NCBI GenBank assembly: GCA_000969725.1
Contig: JXSR01S047291.1
Source: Ophiothrix spiculata
Taxonomy: Eukaryota; Echinodermata; Ophiuroidea; Amphilepidida; Ophiotrichidae
Length of the DNA stretch: 25,802 bases
Reading direction: 5' to 3' (one strand)
Shown: piece by piece, positions 8,316 through 17,404 of the stretch
Numbering within the stretch: the first letter of the stretch is position 1
Layout of the letters: each line of letters starts with the position of its first letter
Notes under the pieces: model-generated
Told to the model about the DNA's origin: nothing
Seen by the model: the letters and a program-made list of their open reading frames with translations, nothing else
Database searches by the model: none
Translations under genes and position numbers: made by a program

Positions 8316-10786
8316 TACATACAGGTTGTAACAGAGAAAACTATACATTGCTATCTATGCTGAGAGAATAAAGTTACACCTTGTATCACATTGTCATTTA
8401 TCTATGGCGAAAGCCAATTCCTTAAGCTACAAAATGCACTTTAATTCATCCAAATTGATGGTCTACAAGCAGAGTTATGGCAATTATACTGACCCTACCT
8501 TCAAATCTCATGGGCCAGTTTATCCGATTCATTTACTGGTAGCAAAATAATTGCACATATTAATGCCCTAAATCAGCCATACGATATTGAACAGGATAAC
8601 GAGGCTGATTGTGTTCTATAAACTTCTATCTATTAAACTAATGCATATTATAGACCTCTTATTGATGACCTTGCCGTAGACTTTTGTATTCTTAATGTTG
8701 GACGGGATGTCAGAACAAAGTTTTAAGAGATATCCTAGTTGGCGAGACAACATATCATCTAAATGATAAAGTCAACATGCAAGCACTTTAAGACTACCCA
8801 GGGATTTTAAATACAGGTCAAGTGAAACACTATCATTTCTGAACTTAACTTAAGTTTTATCAATTGAGCTAGGCAAATTATTTTAAATTTCCATATTTCC
8901 CTTTGACTATGAAACTGTGTGAAAAAAAAAACCTGCAAAAGGATTATTGATTTACACTCTTTGCTTGACATCGAGTCTTTGATGCAACTGTTTAGGTGGG
9001 GTTCCCTTTCGATTACGGGCACTTGTGCATACATCGGGATGGTTTTACGAAGCCGTGATTACGGGGAAAAAACTGGGTAATTACGAAGTGTTAGAGGGTA
9101 ATTACATTAATACTCAACTAAGCACTTCGCAAAGTTGTCAAACTGTTTACAAATTGAGTCCTCTAGATTTATTGATCGATCAATATTCCTCTTTTGTCAG
9201 TGTTGATTCGGTCGATCAGTGGTCGATGGGGATAAAAACCAATTATCCCTGCAATTTTCTTGGTGTATCGACTTTTAAATATGAGTCAATAATTGATTGA
9301 AACAAACTAATTAGGTCAAATGCAGAGTTTAAATGGACAATTTTAAGTTTTTGCAAATACCGCATGTAAAATTATGGTACTAGTAGTTGGACAAAATATA
9401 TTGTTAGAAAAATTCTCAAAAAAACGATATTTGAAATCTGCAATATTAGTAAGCTTTTAATCAATGTGCTGTAAATAATTTGTTTATTAAAGGAAACCGT
9501 TGAAATAGAACGATTAAAAATACGGGCAGTTCCGTGAGGCACTTCACGGTAATGAGTGAACGCGGTCAAATTGGGTTAATATAGGGCACGCTTGACGCCT
9601 CGCTCAGCGCAAAAGAATCCATCTCATTCATCATAGGCGCATTACATTCCCTCAGTCTGATTGAAATATATGAGAAGGAAGAATATCATGATATGTTTTT
9701 GAATTGATGGAAATAAATGCTTTGACAAATGGAAATGGAAATAATAAGAAACTTCAAAAACGTCAAACATTTTGATAATAAAGGAGGGCAATATATTTTT
9801 GAATTACTGTAGAAATATTAAGGAAAAAAGTTGAGATCAGCCTAATCATTTTAATAAACATACTTTTCACTTCTCTCTGGACTGCAATTAAAACATAATA
9901 CAATTTAAAAGAACTGGAACGACTGATCATGATGAAATAAAACATTTAATATTTCTATGCACGACTGTAATATTTATTTTTGAAATAAATAAAAAAAAAA
10001 ACAGTCAGCTTTTAATATCAATGACAGACAAGTGATCGACTATTATAGGAAATGTCAATTGATAAAATCGATTACATTTTATAATTTACCAATTCACCCC
10101 ATATATCTACTTCACACCTCTAATCTGTATCGATAAAACTGTCTCGCGTAAGTGGCATCGCCGATTGAAACATAATAGATATTTTAGGATCGATCTAATA
10201 CATTTCTCGTAATGCTCGCTGCGACTACGCAATGTTTGAGTAAATATCATTGTATAATTTTGAAAACTTTTACGGGGAAATTTTAATAGCTTTATGCAAG
10301 CTATTTGCGTAATCACTCTTCATATGTCGGGGACATGCCCGTAAACGAAAGGGAACCCCACCTTAGGCCTGCAACTGTTTATGCTTACTCTAGGATATAA
10401 GCAATATTTTAACCTATTAAAGCATAACTTTTATTATAAAAATATCAGAAAATTATTTATGAATCATATGAAAAAAATAAAAACATTCTTGAACATGAGG
10501 TGTGCTTTTTGTCATTTTACCTCACTGCATTGTTAATCTTCATCGAATCATGAAAAACTGTTTATGCTGAAATAATGGTGAAAACGTCCCAAGTGGTTTT
10601 CAGCGGTCTTTACTTAAATGGTCGTAACTTTTGATCCTGACCATTAAATGAGACCATTTGAGCTGCTCATGGTAGCCAATTAAACAGCCTTTCATATACG
10701 GGAAAGTTTGTGAATGCAACAATTTTATTTTCCTAATGATATCGCTAACAAGAATGTATAATTTTTTCTGTTACAACCTGTATGTA
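8316..10786. mobile_element. Outer TIR element, split by a nested element
   Basis: The ends TACATACAGGTTGTAACAGA at 8316 and, in reverse complement, at 10786 are inverted repeats of about 35 bp. Both continue with AAAA-TATACATT. The nested element 8995-10362 accounts for 1368 bp, leaving about 1.1 kb of host element with no recognisable transposase frame. Confidence 0.65.
8995..10362. mobile_element. Harbinger-like TIR element with TTA target duplication, 1.37 kb
   Basis: The left end GGTGGGGTTCCCTTTCGATT and the right end read as GGTGGGGTTCCCTTTCGTTT give about 27-bp TIRs with one mismatch, continuing TTACGGGCA. TTA flanks both sides (8992-8994, 10363-10365), which fits the 3-bp TWA preference of PIF/Harbinger elements. 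The largest frames are about 90 codons and unrecognised, so it is non-autonomous. A further 12-bp direct repeat, TGCAACTGTTTA, lies at 8983-8994 and 10370-10381. Confidence 0.7.
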
Positions 10787-11216
10787 GCATTTTAATATGT
10801 CAGAAATGTACCAAAATATACAAAGCTGAGAAATTGACCTTTGTAAAGCAGAGAAAAGCGGTATTTGACATTTGTAAAGCAGAAAATTTTTGGCCTTAGT
10901 TACATAATGCGAAGAAATGAATATTGGCCAACTGTGGTTTTGATTGTTTGCTGAAAAGAAAACACTTTATTTTTTAATTTTCCTCCATCTTTTTATAAAA
11001 TTGGCTATTTTGATTTTTTGTTTTTTTGAATATCAAAATAAGAAAATAAAATGTGCAAATATATGATGCTAAAACTAAATGCGTGATTTAGGAAATAAAC
11101 TTGTTTTTTTTTGTTTTTTTGATAAGACGATCTGATGCATCAACTGCAAAACTCTCGAGTACCCCATGCCAATTAAAATAGTGCTTAGTCAATCAGTGTA
11201 GCAATATATTTGTCAT
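10787..11216. other. Intron sequence without recognised features
   Basis: T- and A-run-rich sequence. A short direct repeat (TTTGTAAAGCAGA) occurs at about 10841 and 10870. No gene is recognised. Confidence 0.4.
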
Positions 11217-11470
11217 GCGAGTGCAAGAAAGTCGTATCTGCAATAGCTGCCATTTGTCATAAATTTGGATTGCACATTGTATAATCTCCAGTCTTGGGGT
11301 CAGTGGATCTTGAAATAGTTCTTCAGGTGACACCATCACCTGAAGAACCATTTCAAGAACCACTGACATAAGACAGTGACATTTTGAGGGATTTTTCACA
11401 TTCTTGTGACAAGTTGTAAAATAAATATAACTTAGGGCAGCCATTGCAGATACAACTTTCTTGCTCTCAC
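11217..11470. mobile_element. MITE, GTGAGTGCAAGAAAGTCGTA family, copy 1
   Basis: The termini GCGAGTGCAAGAAAGTCGTA...CTGCAATAGCTGCC and the reverse complement of GGGCAGCCATTGCAG...TTTCTTGCTCTCAC form TIRs of about 35 bp. A relative is at 19041-19256. Its centre (11301-11365) is a long hairpin: arms 11301-11330 and 11336-11365 pair almost completely around the loop CACCA. It lies 12 nt from the 11484 donor. Confidence 0.85.
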
Positions 11471-11483
11471 ATGACCAACTAAC

Positions 11484-11592
11484 CTTCATCTGTCTGGCCA
11501 AGATGTCTGAGAGCTGCTTGTGAACACTCATGGCCATCTTCACTCCACGCCAATGAATGTAGTTTTGCCTGCACCACCTTGAAGGGGATTCA
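11484..11592 (-). CDS. DHX40: DHX40-like helicase exon, SRWCRQNYIHWR region
   Basis: The acceptor is TTACTTACAG before 11592 and the donor is ATGAAG|GTTAGT at 11484. The 109 nt are one base completing Ser and 36 codons: ESPSRWCRQNYIHWRGVKMA then MSVHKQLSDILARQMK. The WC--N-IHWR motif corresponds to the W-C---WIHWR region specific to DHX40 and its close relatives. The helical MSVHKQLSDILARQ part aligns with the basic amphipathic helix that precedes the OB-fold. A 254-bp TIR element (11217-11470) ends 12 nt inside the donor-side intron. A 28-bp piece of this exon (11519-11546) recurs exactly at 11945-11972 in the upstream intron. Confidence 0.87.
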
Positions 11593-11671
11593 CTGTAAGT
11601 AATGACAATTAGAAAAGTCATGACATACGTAAGAAGACCTGCATGACAGCATTTTTCATACCCGATGCTAA

Positions 11672-12130
11672 TATGTGACCCATCATATCGAAAGGTACCT
11701 TAAGGGTCCCAAAATGAAAACTTTTGGTCTCATCTGAAAGATTATATTTTAAGCTTTAAAAGGACACCTTGCATTTGGTTATTGGATGATCTATTGCAAA
11801 GTTACATCCAAATTGGTAAAAGGCATCGGGCTGATTCAGAAAACTATAGTTCTGAGAAAATTGAGTTTAAAGTTTCTGCACTGGTAAAACTTGAATGGAG
11901 AAAGGATTTTTTATCTTTTTAAAACATATGTCTTATGTTTTGGATGTGAACACTCATGGCCATCTTCACTCCTGGTTAATATGATAGAATACACTTTAAA
12001 GATACCATTTCTGATGAAATTAGAAATTCGACCTTGTACGTGATTTTTGATTATGCTCAGCTACATTGGCCCGTATCTCGTAATTTACTATGCCGACCTT
12101 AAGGTACCTTTTGATATGACGGGTCACATA
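11672..12130. mobile_element. TIR element (TATGTGACCC termini) carrying a DHX40 exon fragment
   Basis: The ends TATGTGACCCATCATATCGA and, in reverse complement, TATGTGACCCGTCATATCAA continue with AAGGTACCTTAAGG, giving about 38-bp TIRs. Positions 11945-11972 inside are identical over 28 bp to 11519-11546, which is DHX40 coding sequence, in the same orientation. There is no transposase. Confidence 0.8.
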
Positions 12131-13362
12131 TTTTCCCAAATTGGACTGACTTAAAAATTGCCCTGATTGGAGAAATAACAGGAGGAAATGGGTTGTTCTG
12201 CAGGACTTTCTTTAGTAATTCTTCAGTGGATCATTCAAATACTAGTACTAATTTGTAAGCCTATGCATAACCAATAAATTTCAAAAATATACCAGATACA
12301 AGATTTATCATTTTGCGAAAAACGATGAGCATGATTGTTAAGTCAATTATCTCATACATTTTTCACCATGATCACCCATGTGTAACCAGCAACTTCAAAA
12401 TGTCATCATTTATTTATTTCATACTTTAATTTAAACCAAAAAATATGTCCTTTTTCAGTGATATGCAAATTAAAAGACTAAAGTTACATGTTTGCTTATG
12501 CATGAGCAAAAACAAATCAACTGAAATCAATTTTGCAAGATAATATTTTTGAGGAAAATATCATTAAATTTGATGGAATAAACAGGAACACACATTTTGA
12601 AAAGTTCTACAGATACAAAATATTGATGATTTTTCATAAAAGATTTCATTGTTGTAGCGATTCAAGCATACTATAGGCAGGAGCGGACATCCGGGATGTC
12701 CTGTTTACATCCGGGACCTTTGTCCGTTTAGTGCAGTAAAAACAATGGCGGACTTCCCATTCAACTTTATGGAAAAAATGCTGGCTCTCGGAAATGTTGA
12801 TCGATTCTGGAAAGTTTTCAAAATATTTTGATGTCAAAATCATGCGAGATGTGTAATATTCAAACTACAACAAGATGACAAACAGCTCATCATATCAGAA
12901 ATTTCCTTCTTGCCAAAAAGTAATGATCGTTTTCACCGCCCACAAAGTCCAACATAAGTTATTTTTAGATCATTGCGCTGTGTATGACGCAGGTCTGCTT
13001 TTGGCTATTATAGACCTTTTCAAAATTCATTCGGAAATCTCAGGAACATCGATCTCATGGCGGTTTATTCAACCAATCACGTGCAAGCTCTTTACTATGT
13101 AAGATTTTGTCAACAAAATTTTCCAAAAATTTTCTCGCAATTTCAATGCAATAAAAGTGATAAATAATTACATCCAGACCCATACATTGGTAGAACAACT
13201 TTTGGCTGGTGATACCACATGCTCACTGACACAAAGAGTAAAATTTCCATTTGAAATTGGCTTATTAAGCTTAAAATTTCAAGTCACCTCAAGGCAATAT
13301 CACTAAAAGTGCCTTGTTAGTGCTAACCCTAATAATTACAAGTTTGAATTCCTATGCAGTCA
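12131..13362. other. Intron sequence, 1.2 kb, no recognised gene
   Basis: A GC-richer patch at 12680-12740 holds the short palindrome GGACATCCGGGATGTCC (12685-12701) and a second CATCCGGGAC. Open frames of 65-75 codons on either strand (12646-12843, 12875-13102) have no recognised domain. Otherwise the sequence is AT-rich. Confidence 0.4.
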
Positions 13363-13717
13363 GTTAAAGGTAGGTATTCTGATCTGGTGACAAATTTAAC
13401 ATACACTTTTTTCATATTTGAATGAAGGGTCATCACCTAAATAAAGCAATTGTAAAGTTTCACTTACATACCTTGAGCCAAATTAATGCTACAGGCAAAG
13501 ATGTGTCTGAAAGTGACCCATAGAAACATACAGGATATTTATTTTTGTTAACAAAATATTCCAGTAATTCAGCGCTTTTTGACCATATATCTTCAATTAA
13601 ACATTATATAGGTGTGAAAATTTACATGGGTTATGAGAAAAATATGCACTTTCATGTGGTATCAAAATCTCTAATTTGATTTTGTGAGTGAAAGTGATCG
13701 GAATCCACACCTTTAAC
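13363..13717. mobile_element. TIR element of GTTAAAG-TGTAGGTTCC family, copy 2 (355 bp)
   Basis: The left end GTTAAAGGTAGGTATTCTGA and the right end in reverse complement, GTTAAAGGTGTGGATTCCGA, are inverted termini related to 6975-7328. The lengths differ by one base. Non-coding. Confidence 0.7.
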
Positions 13718-13922
13718 GTGAACATAGACTTTGCATTCTTGTTATTGTGTTATTAAGGCACTTTTTCTGTCAAAAATTGTTGGAAAGTTTAAAATCAGCT
13801 TCGGGAAATCTTGGAAAGTCGTGTTTTGAAAAGGTCTGTAGAGTGGCCCATGTGGGACGTAAGGATACATCATTGTTGATTTGTGATGATCACTCTTCAA
13901 CACATTTGAATCCCCGGACCAA

Positions 13923-14070
13923 ATGTACTTTAGGTCCCATCCAGAATTTTAAGGTTAGGGTTGAGGGTTAGTGTTAGGGTTAGGTTTAATTTAGGGTTAG
14001 GGTTAGGGTGTACAGTTAGTTTTAGGGTTACGGTTTAGGTATAGTTTTTGATGGGACCTAAAGTATACTT
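13923..14070. mobile_element. Small TIR element with telomere-like interior
   Basis: The inverted arms GTACTTTAGGTCCCATC (from 13925) and GATGGGACCTAAAGTATAC (to 14068) enclose degenerate TTAGGG/TTAGGTT repeats at 13951-14037. It looks like a MITE whose body is G-rich telomere-like sequence, not a plain interstitial telomere. Confidence 0.75.
13951..14037 (+). repeat. Interstitial TTAGGG-like repeat
   Basis: About ten full or degenerate GGGTTA units, including GGGTTAGGGTTAGGGTG, with variants such as GAGGGTTAGTGTTAGGG. The G-rich strand is plus. Confidence 0.85.
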
Positions 14071-14107
14071 TTTATGAATCCCCTCATCAAATCCTGCTCA
14101 TACGAAC

Positions 14108-14222
14108 CTCTCGGAACAATTATTGAAGACCGCTAAAAGTGTTGCAAAATCATTGCGCCCTCCAGCTTGCTGACACAGATGTTGATGGCATCTGTGGGCT
14201 TCTTCCTTGGTCTTCTCATCAC
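14108..14222 (-). CDS. DHX40: DHX40-like helicase exon, ratchet domain continuation
   Basis: The acceptor is TTACCACAG before 14222 and the donor is GAGAG|GTTCGT at 14108, a weaker donor than its neighbours. The 115 nt are two bases completing Gly, 37 codons and two bases of a Ser codon. The peptide is DEKTKEEAHRCHQHLCQQAG then GRNDFATLLAVFNNCSE. The A-H------GG-NDFATL--VF--C pattern matches the region of vertebrate DHX40 after LSVENVF, and the phase joins FIRAG|DEKTK. The encoded piece is helical and charged, as usual for the HA2 domain. The telomere-like TIR element 13923-14070 ends 37 nt beyond the donor. Confidence 0.86.
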
Positions 14223-14304
14223 CTGTGGTAAAATCAAGGAATTAATAAAGGAAAGGGGAATTGGTACTCGCCGCCATTTTGATTTCACTTCATCCTATGG
14301 GACG

Positions 14305-14590
14305 GCAGCCATCTTGGATTGTCGCTCATGGAGGGCGAGTAATTGTACGTCCGACATTTTACGGCACCGCTTGCCACACTTTGAGAGTCTTTGCAATGGA
14401 TCAGCGGGAAAATCAGAGTAAGTTGCAACACACGCTACTTGAAACACGGGCACGGTTTGCGTGTGAAGCAAAATGCACGCTGTATATACGAAGTGAAGAT
14501 TTATGTAATTTGCCTGGATATCAGGCCAAACTCTAAATATATCAGGAGGTACAATAACTCTGCTCCATGAACGACACAAGATGGCGGCAA
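14305..14590. mobile_element. Foldback element, ~285 bp
   Basis: The left arm GCCATCTTGGATTGTCGCTC, then ATGGAG, pairs with the right arm read as GCCATCTTGTGTCGTTCATG. Similarity continues inward (GAGTAATTGTACGTCC against GAGTTATTGTACCTCC). No recognised protein. Confidence 0.65.
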
Positions 14591-14943
14591 ATTCAGATTC
14601 CCCTATAAAATTTCCTTGGGTGAAATGGAACAAAATAAAAATTGGATAATATCTTGAAAACTTGAAAACACAATTATGAACTAAATTTCTTGGAATTTCC
14701 TCATAAAAATACAATATTGTTATTAATGTTAATAAGCACATAATGTTGATTGTAAGATTTTGTTTTGAGGGGATGCATCCAGAACAAAACTGAACAATTT
14801 GAATATTTTTTAAATTTGTTTAACATAAGATTAAAGATGATTTAACCTTTTTATATGAACTATTTTGAATGGAATATTTGAAGGTTTTATGTCCGGTGTA
14901 CGGGCCAAACCACAGTCGGCCGTCAAAGAAAAAATGTCACTAT
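14591..14943. other. Intron sequence without recognised features
   Basis: AT-rich except for GTGTACGGGCCAAACCACAG and GTCGGCCG near 14897-14925. No frame or repeat boundary was recognised. Confidence 0.4.
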
Positions 14944-15199
14944 CAAACATTTTGTTGTGACGTCAAACTATGGGCAGCCATATGTGTTGTTGGTTTTAAA
15001 CACCTTTCTTAATTTCACATGCCGATTATCAATTTTGGGTTCAGACACCGGTATGGGTTTTACACACCCTTTTGGGTATTTTAGATACCATTTTCATTGT
15101 AATAGACACCCCTATCAATTGTGTAGACACCTTTCTGTTGGTGACACCTTTTTGACACCTATGGCCGCCCATTATTTGATATCACAACAAAATATTTGG
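14944..15199. mobile_element. TIR element with GACACC-rich interior
   Basis: The arms 14944-14983 and 15160-15199 are imperfect inverted repeats (CAAACATTTTGTTGTGACGT against CAAATATTTTGTTGTGATAT, then TATGGGC-GCCATA). The interior repeats GACACC motifs at irregular spacing. Non-coding. Confidence 0.75.
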
Positions 15200-15239
15200 T
15201 CAAAAGATCTCATGCTGCCCATTGAGCAGCATGAGCAGC

Positions 15240-15565
15240 AATTCATGCTACTAAAGCTATTCAATGCTAAGGGTAGCATTCAACACAGGAAGCAGCATAT
15301 CACCAACAGCGAACTCTATGGGGAGCTGCCCAAAGTCTGACAAGATCAGAGAACACAGATTGAGATTTGCAGGACACAGCTCTAGTGGGAATGAAATTGT
15401 ATCTCAACTTCTGCATTGGGTTCCAACGCTTGGTTCAAGACCTCCGAAGACCTTCATTGACATCTTGAGGGGAAGATATATATACTGGCCTAGAAGCAAA
15501 CAAAAACAAACGAGCAATGAAAGACAGGAAAATATGGAAGGCCATCTCAATTCGAGGACACCACT
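15240..15565 (+). pseudogene. RTE/Jockey-type retroelement ORF2 C-terminal fragment
   Basis: After a frame change the sequence reads HITNSELYGELPKVSDKIRE and HRLRFAGHSSSGNEIVSQLL, then HWVPTLGSRPPKTFIDIL. The pattern ELYG-LP-VS-KIR--RLRFAGH------VS-LL-W-P--G-R-PKT-ID is the well-known region downstream of the RT domain in many invertebrate endonuclease/reverse-transcriptase proteins. Both ends are truncated and the frame breaks near 15300, so it is non-functional. It lies directly beside the exon array. Confidence 0.75.
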
Positions 15566-15590
15566 CTACATAGGCAGGCAGGCTGGCCTA

Positions 15591-16876
15591 ACTGATTGTA
15601 TGAAATCTTCTCCACTGATTACATAGCGGCAATGGGTAGCATTTGATCTACCTGATTGTATGAACACATTCTCCACAGAAAACATAGCGGCGATGGGTAG
15701 CAAGAGATCTCCACAACCTAGAGCACCTGGTTAACCCAGGTGGTAATGGGTAGCTAACCATGACCTACCTGATCGTATGAACACATTCTCTACAGATAAC
15801 ATAGCGGCGATGGGTAGCATGAGATCTTGACAACCTAGAGCGCCTGAGTATATAACAGCCCTGGCTAGACCTGGTGGCAAGTGCACCTGGTTAACCCAAG
15901 TGTTAACGGGTAGCTAACCCTGGAACTCTTGCTAACCTAGTTGGTAATGGGTAGCTAACAATGATCTACCTGATCATATGAACACATTCTCCACAGATAA
16001 CATAGCAGCAATGTCTAACCTGAGATTATTACATCCAAGTGCACCTGCAACCCAGGTGGTAATGGGTAGCTAACCTTGGCACTCTGGATAACCCAGTTGG
16101 TAATGGATAGCTAACTGTGAACTGGAACCATACAATTTTGTGGGTTTTATGGTCCCAGCTATGACCTACCTGATGGTATGAATACATTCTCCGCAGATAA
16201 CATATCAGCAATGGCTTACCTGAGATTATTACATCCAAGGTTAACCCAGGTGGTAATGGGTAGCTAACCTTGGAACTCTGGCTAACCCAGTTGGTAATGG
16301 TAGTTAACCATGACCTACCTGATCATATGAACACATTCTCCACAGATAACATAGCAGCGATGGGTAGCATGAGATCTTGACAACCTAGAGCACCTGAGTA
16401 TATAACAGCCCTGGCTACCCAGGTGGTAACGGGTAGCTAACCATGACCTACCTGATCGTATGAACACATTCTCCACAGATAACAAAGCGGAGATGGGTAG
16501 CATGAGATCTTGACAACCTAGAGCACCTGAGTATATAACAGCCCTGGCTACCCAGGTGGTAACGGGTAGCTAACCATGACCTACCAGATCGAATGAACAC
16601 ATTCTCTACAGATAACATAGCAGAGATGGGTAGCATGAGATCTTGGCAACCTAGAGCGCCTAAGTACATAACAGCCCTGGTTAGACCTGGTGGCAAGTGC
16701 ACCTGGTTACCCAGGTGGTAACGGGTAGCTAACCATGACCTACCTGATTGTATGAACACATTCTCCACAGATAACATAGCGGCGATGGGTAGCATGAGAT
16801 CTTGACAACCTAGAACACCTGAGTATTTAACAGCCCTGGCTACCCAGGTGGTAACGGGTAGCTAACCATGACCTAC
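15591..16876 (-). repeat. Tandem array of partial DHX40 exon copies (exon 3' end + 5' splice site + intron)
   Basis: At least nine partial copies of the 3' part of exon 16877-17034 lie head to tail on the minus strand. Units begin at about 15591 (degenerate), 15649, 15776, 15967, 16167, 16316, 16449, 16582 and 16741. Lengths vary: 127, 191, 200, 149, 133, 133, 159 and 133 bp after the first. Most keep a donor GTAGGT or GTAGAT at 15652, 15779, 15970, 16170, 16319, 16452, 16585 and 16744. Core peptides include [17 protein letters not shown] (15776 unit), [17 protein letters not shown] (16449), [17 protein letters not shown] (16582) and [17 protein letters not shown] (16741). Units 15967 and 16316 carry an in-frame TGA near the exon end, and 16167 is diverged. 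The three 133-bp units have lost one base in the LPPG-ARAV part. None keeps the exon's own acceptor, so they are read as intronic pseudo-exons rather than coding exons. Confidence 0.9.
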
Positions 16877-17034
16877 CTGCTCGAATGAACACATTCTCTA
16901 CAGATAACATAGCGGCGATGGGTAGCATGGGATCTTGGCAACCTAGAGCGCCTGAGTATATAACAGCCCTAGCCAGACCTGGTGGTAAGGGGTACTCAAC
17001 CATTAATCTACCAAGCTTTGTGATGTGACCTTCC
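16877..17034 (-). CDS. DHX40: DHX40-like helicase exon, ratchet (HA2) domain; parent copy of the tandem array
   Basis: The acceptor is TTTTAG before 17034 and the donor is GCAG|GTAGGT at 16877. The 158 nt are one base completing Arg, 52 codons and one base of the next Gly codon. Residues include [20 protein letters not shown], then [20 protein letters not shown] and [12 protein letters not shown]. The G-H-T-LG--M-E-PLPP and [13 protein letters not shown] stretches are diagnostic of the helicase-associated domain and very close to vertebrate DHX40. This is the only copy with the full exon and its acceptor, so it is taken as the functional one. It has Pro where most downstream copies have Leu (QDPMLP versus QDLMLP). 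Immediately after its donor, nine partial duplicates of its 3' part begin (15591-16876). Confidence 0.87.
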
Positions 17035-17120
17035 CTAAAAAAAAGAGAAGCAAATGGTTGTTAACATTAAACTTGGGTGTTTTACTGAAAATATATAATC
17101 TGTAATAGGCATAATAAAAA

Positions 17121-17214
17121 ATTATTGGACAGTATAAACCAAAATCCAGAATGCAGGGCCCACTGTTTATAAATGCAAACCTTGCCCTGCATTTATTTTT
17201 GTTTATATTGTCCA
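17121..17214. repeat. Imperfect hairpin, ~94 bp
   Basis: TTGGACAGTATAAACCAAAA at the left pairs with the right side read as TTGGACAATATAAACAAAAA, and AATGCAGGGC pairs with GCCCTGCATT. This could be a tiny foldback element or a transcribed hairpin. Confidence 0.6.
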
Positions 17215-17404
17215 AGAAAATTTTGATTTGCCTATAGAATGAGTCAATTTCTTATGGGTTTATCTGTGGAATTGGAGACTTACGAGCATTTTGTGTGCAT
17301 GTGTACAAAATATGTTGTCCTATTTTTTAATTCCCAATTAAAGTTTAAACTTAAAAACCCATAAAATCTGGGTCCAAATTTTGCGCCAGATTCAAATCAA
17401 AGAT

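Noticed and set aside
11193-11483. Continuation of the DHX40 frame past the 11484 donor
   Set aside because: The downstream part is MITE sequence, and the GTTAGT donor gives the correct junction to EEDFPEEG.
14295-14741. 148-codon minus-strand frame
   Set aside because: It runs through a foldback element and AT-rich sequence with no family pattern.
14957-15340. 127-codon plus-strand gene
   Set aside because: The first part is the interior of a TIR element with GACACC repeats. Only the last part is retroelement-like.
16029-16795. Minus-strand frames with repeated LSVENVF peptides as a separate repeat-protein gene
   Set aside because: They are read-throughs of partial DHX40 exon copies, shift frame between units and span donor sites. 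They are intronic pseudo-exons.
15591-16990. CRISPR array
   Set aside because: Regularly repeated sequence, but units vary in length, have no constant repeat/spacer layout and derive from a eukaryotic exon.
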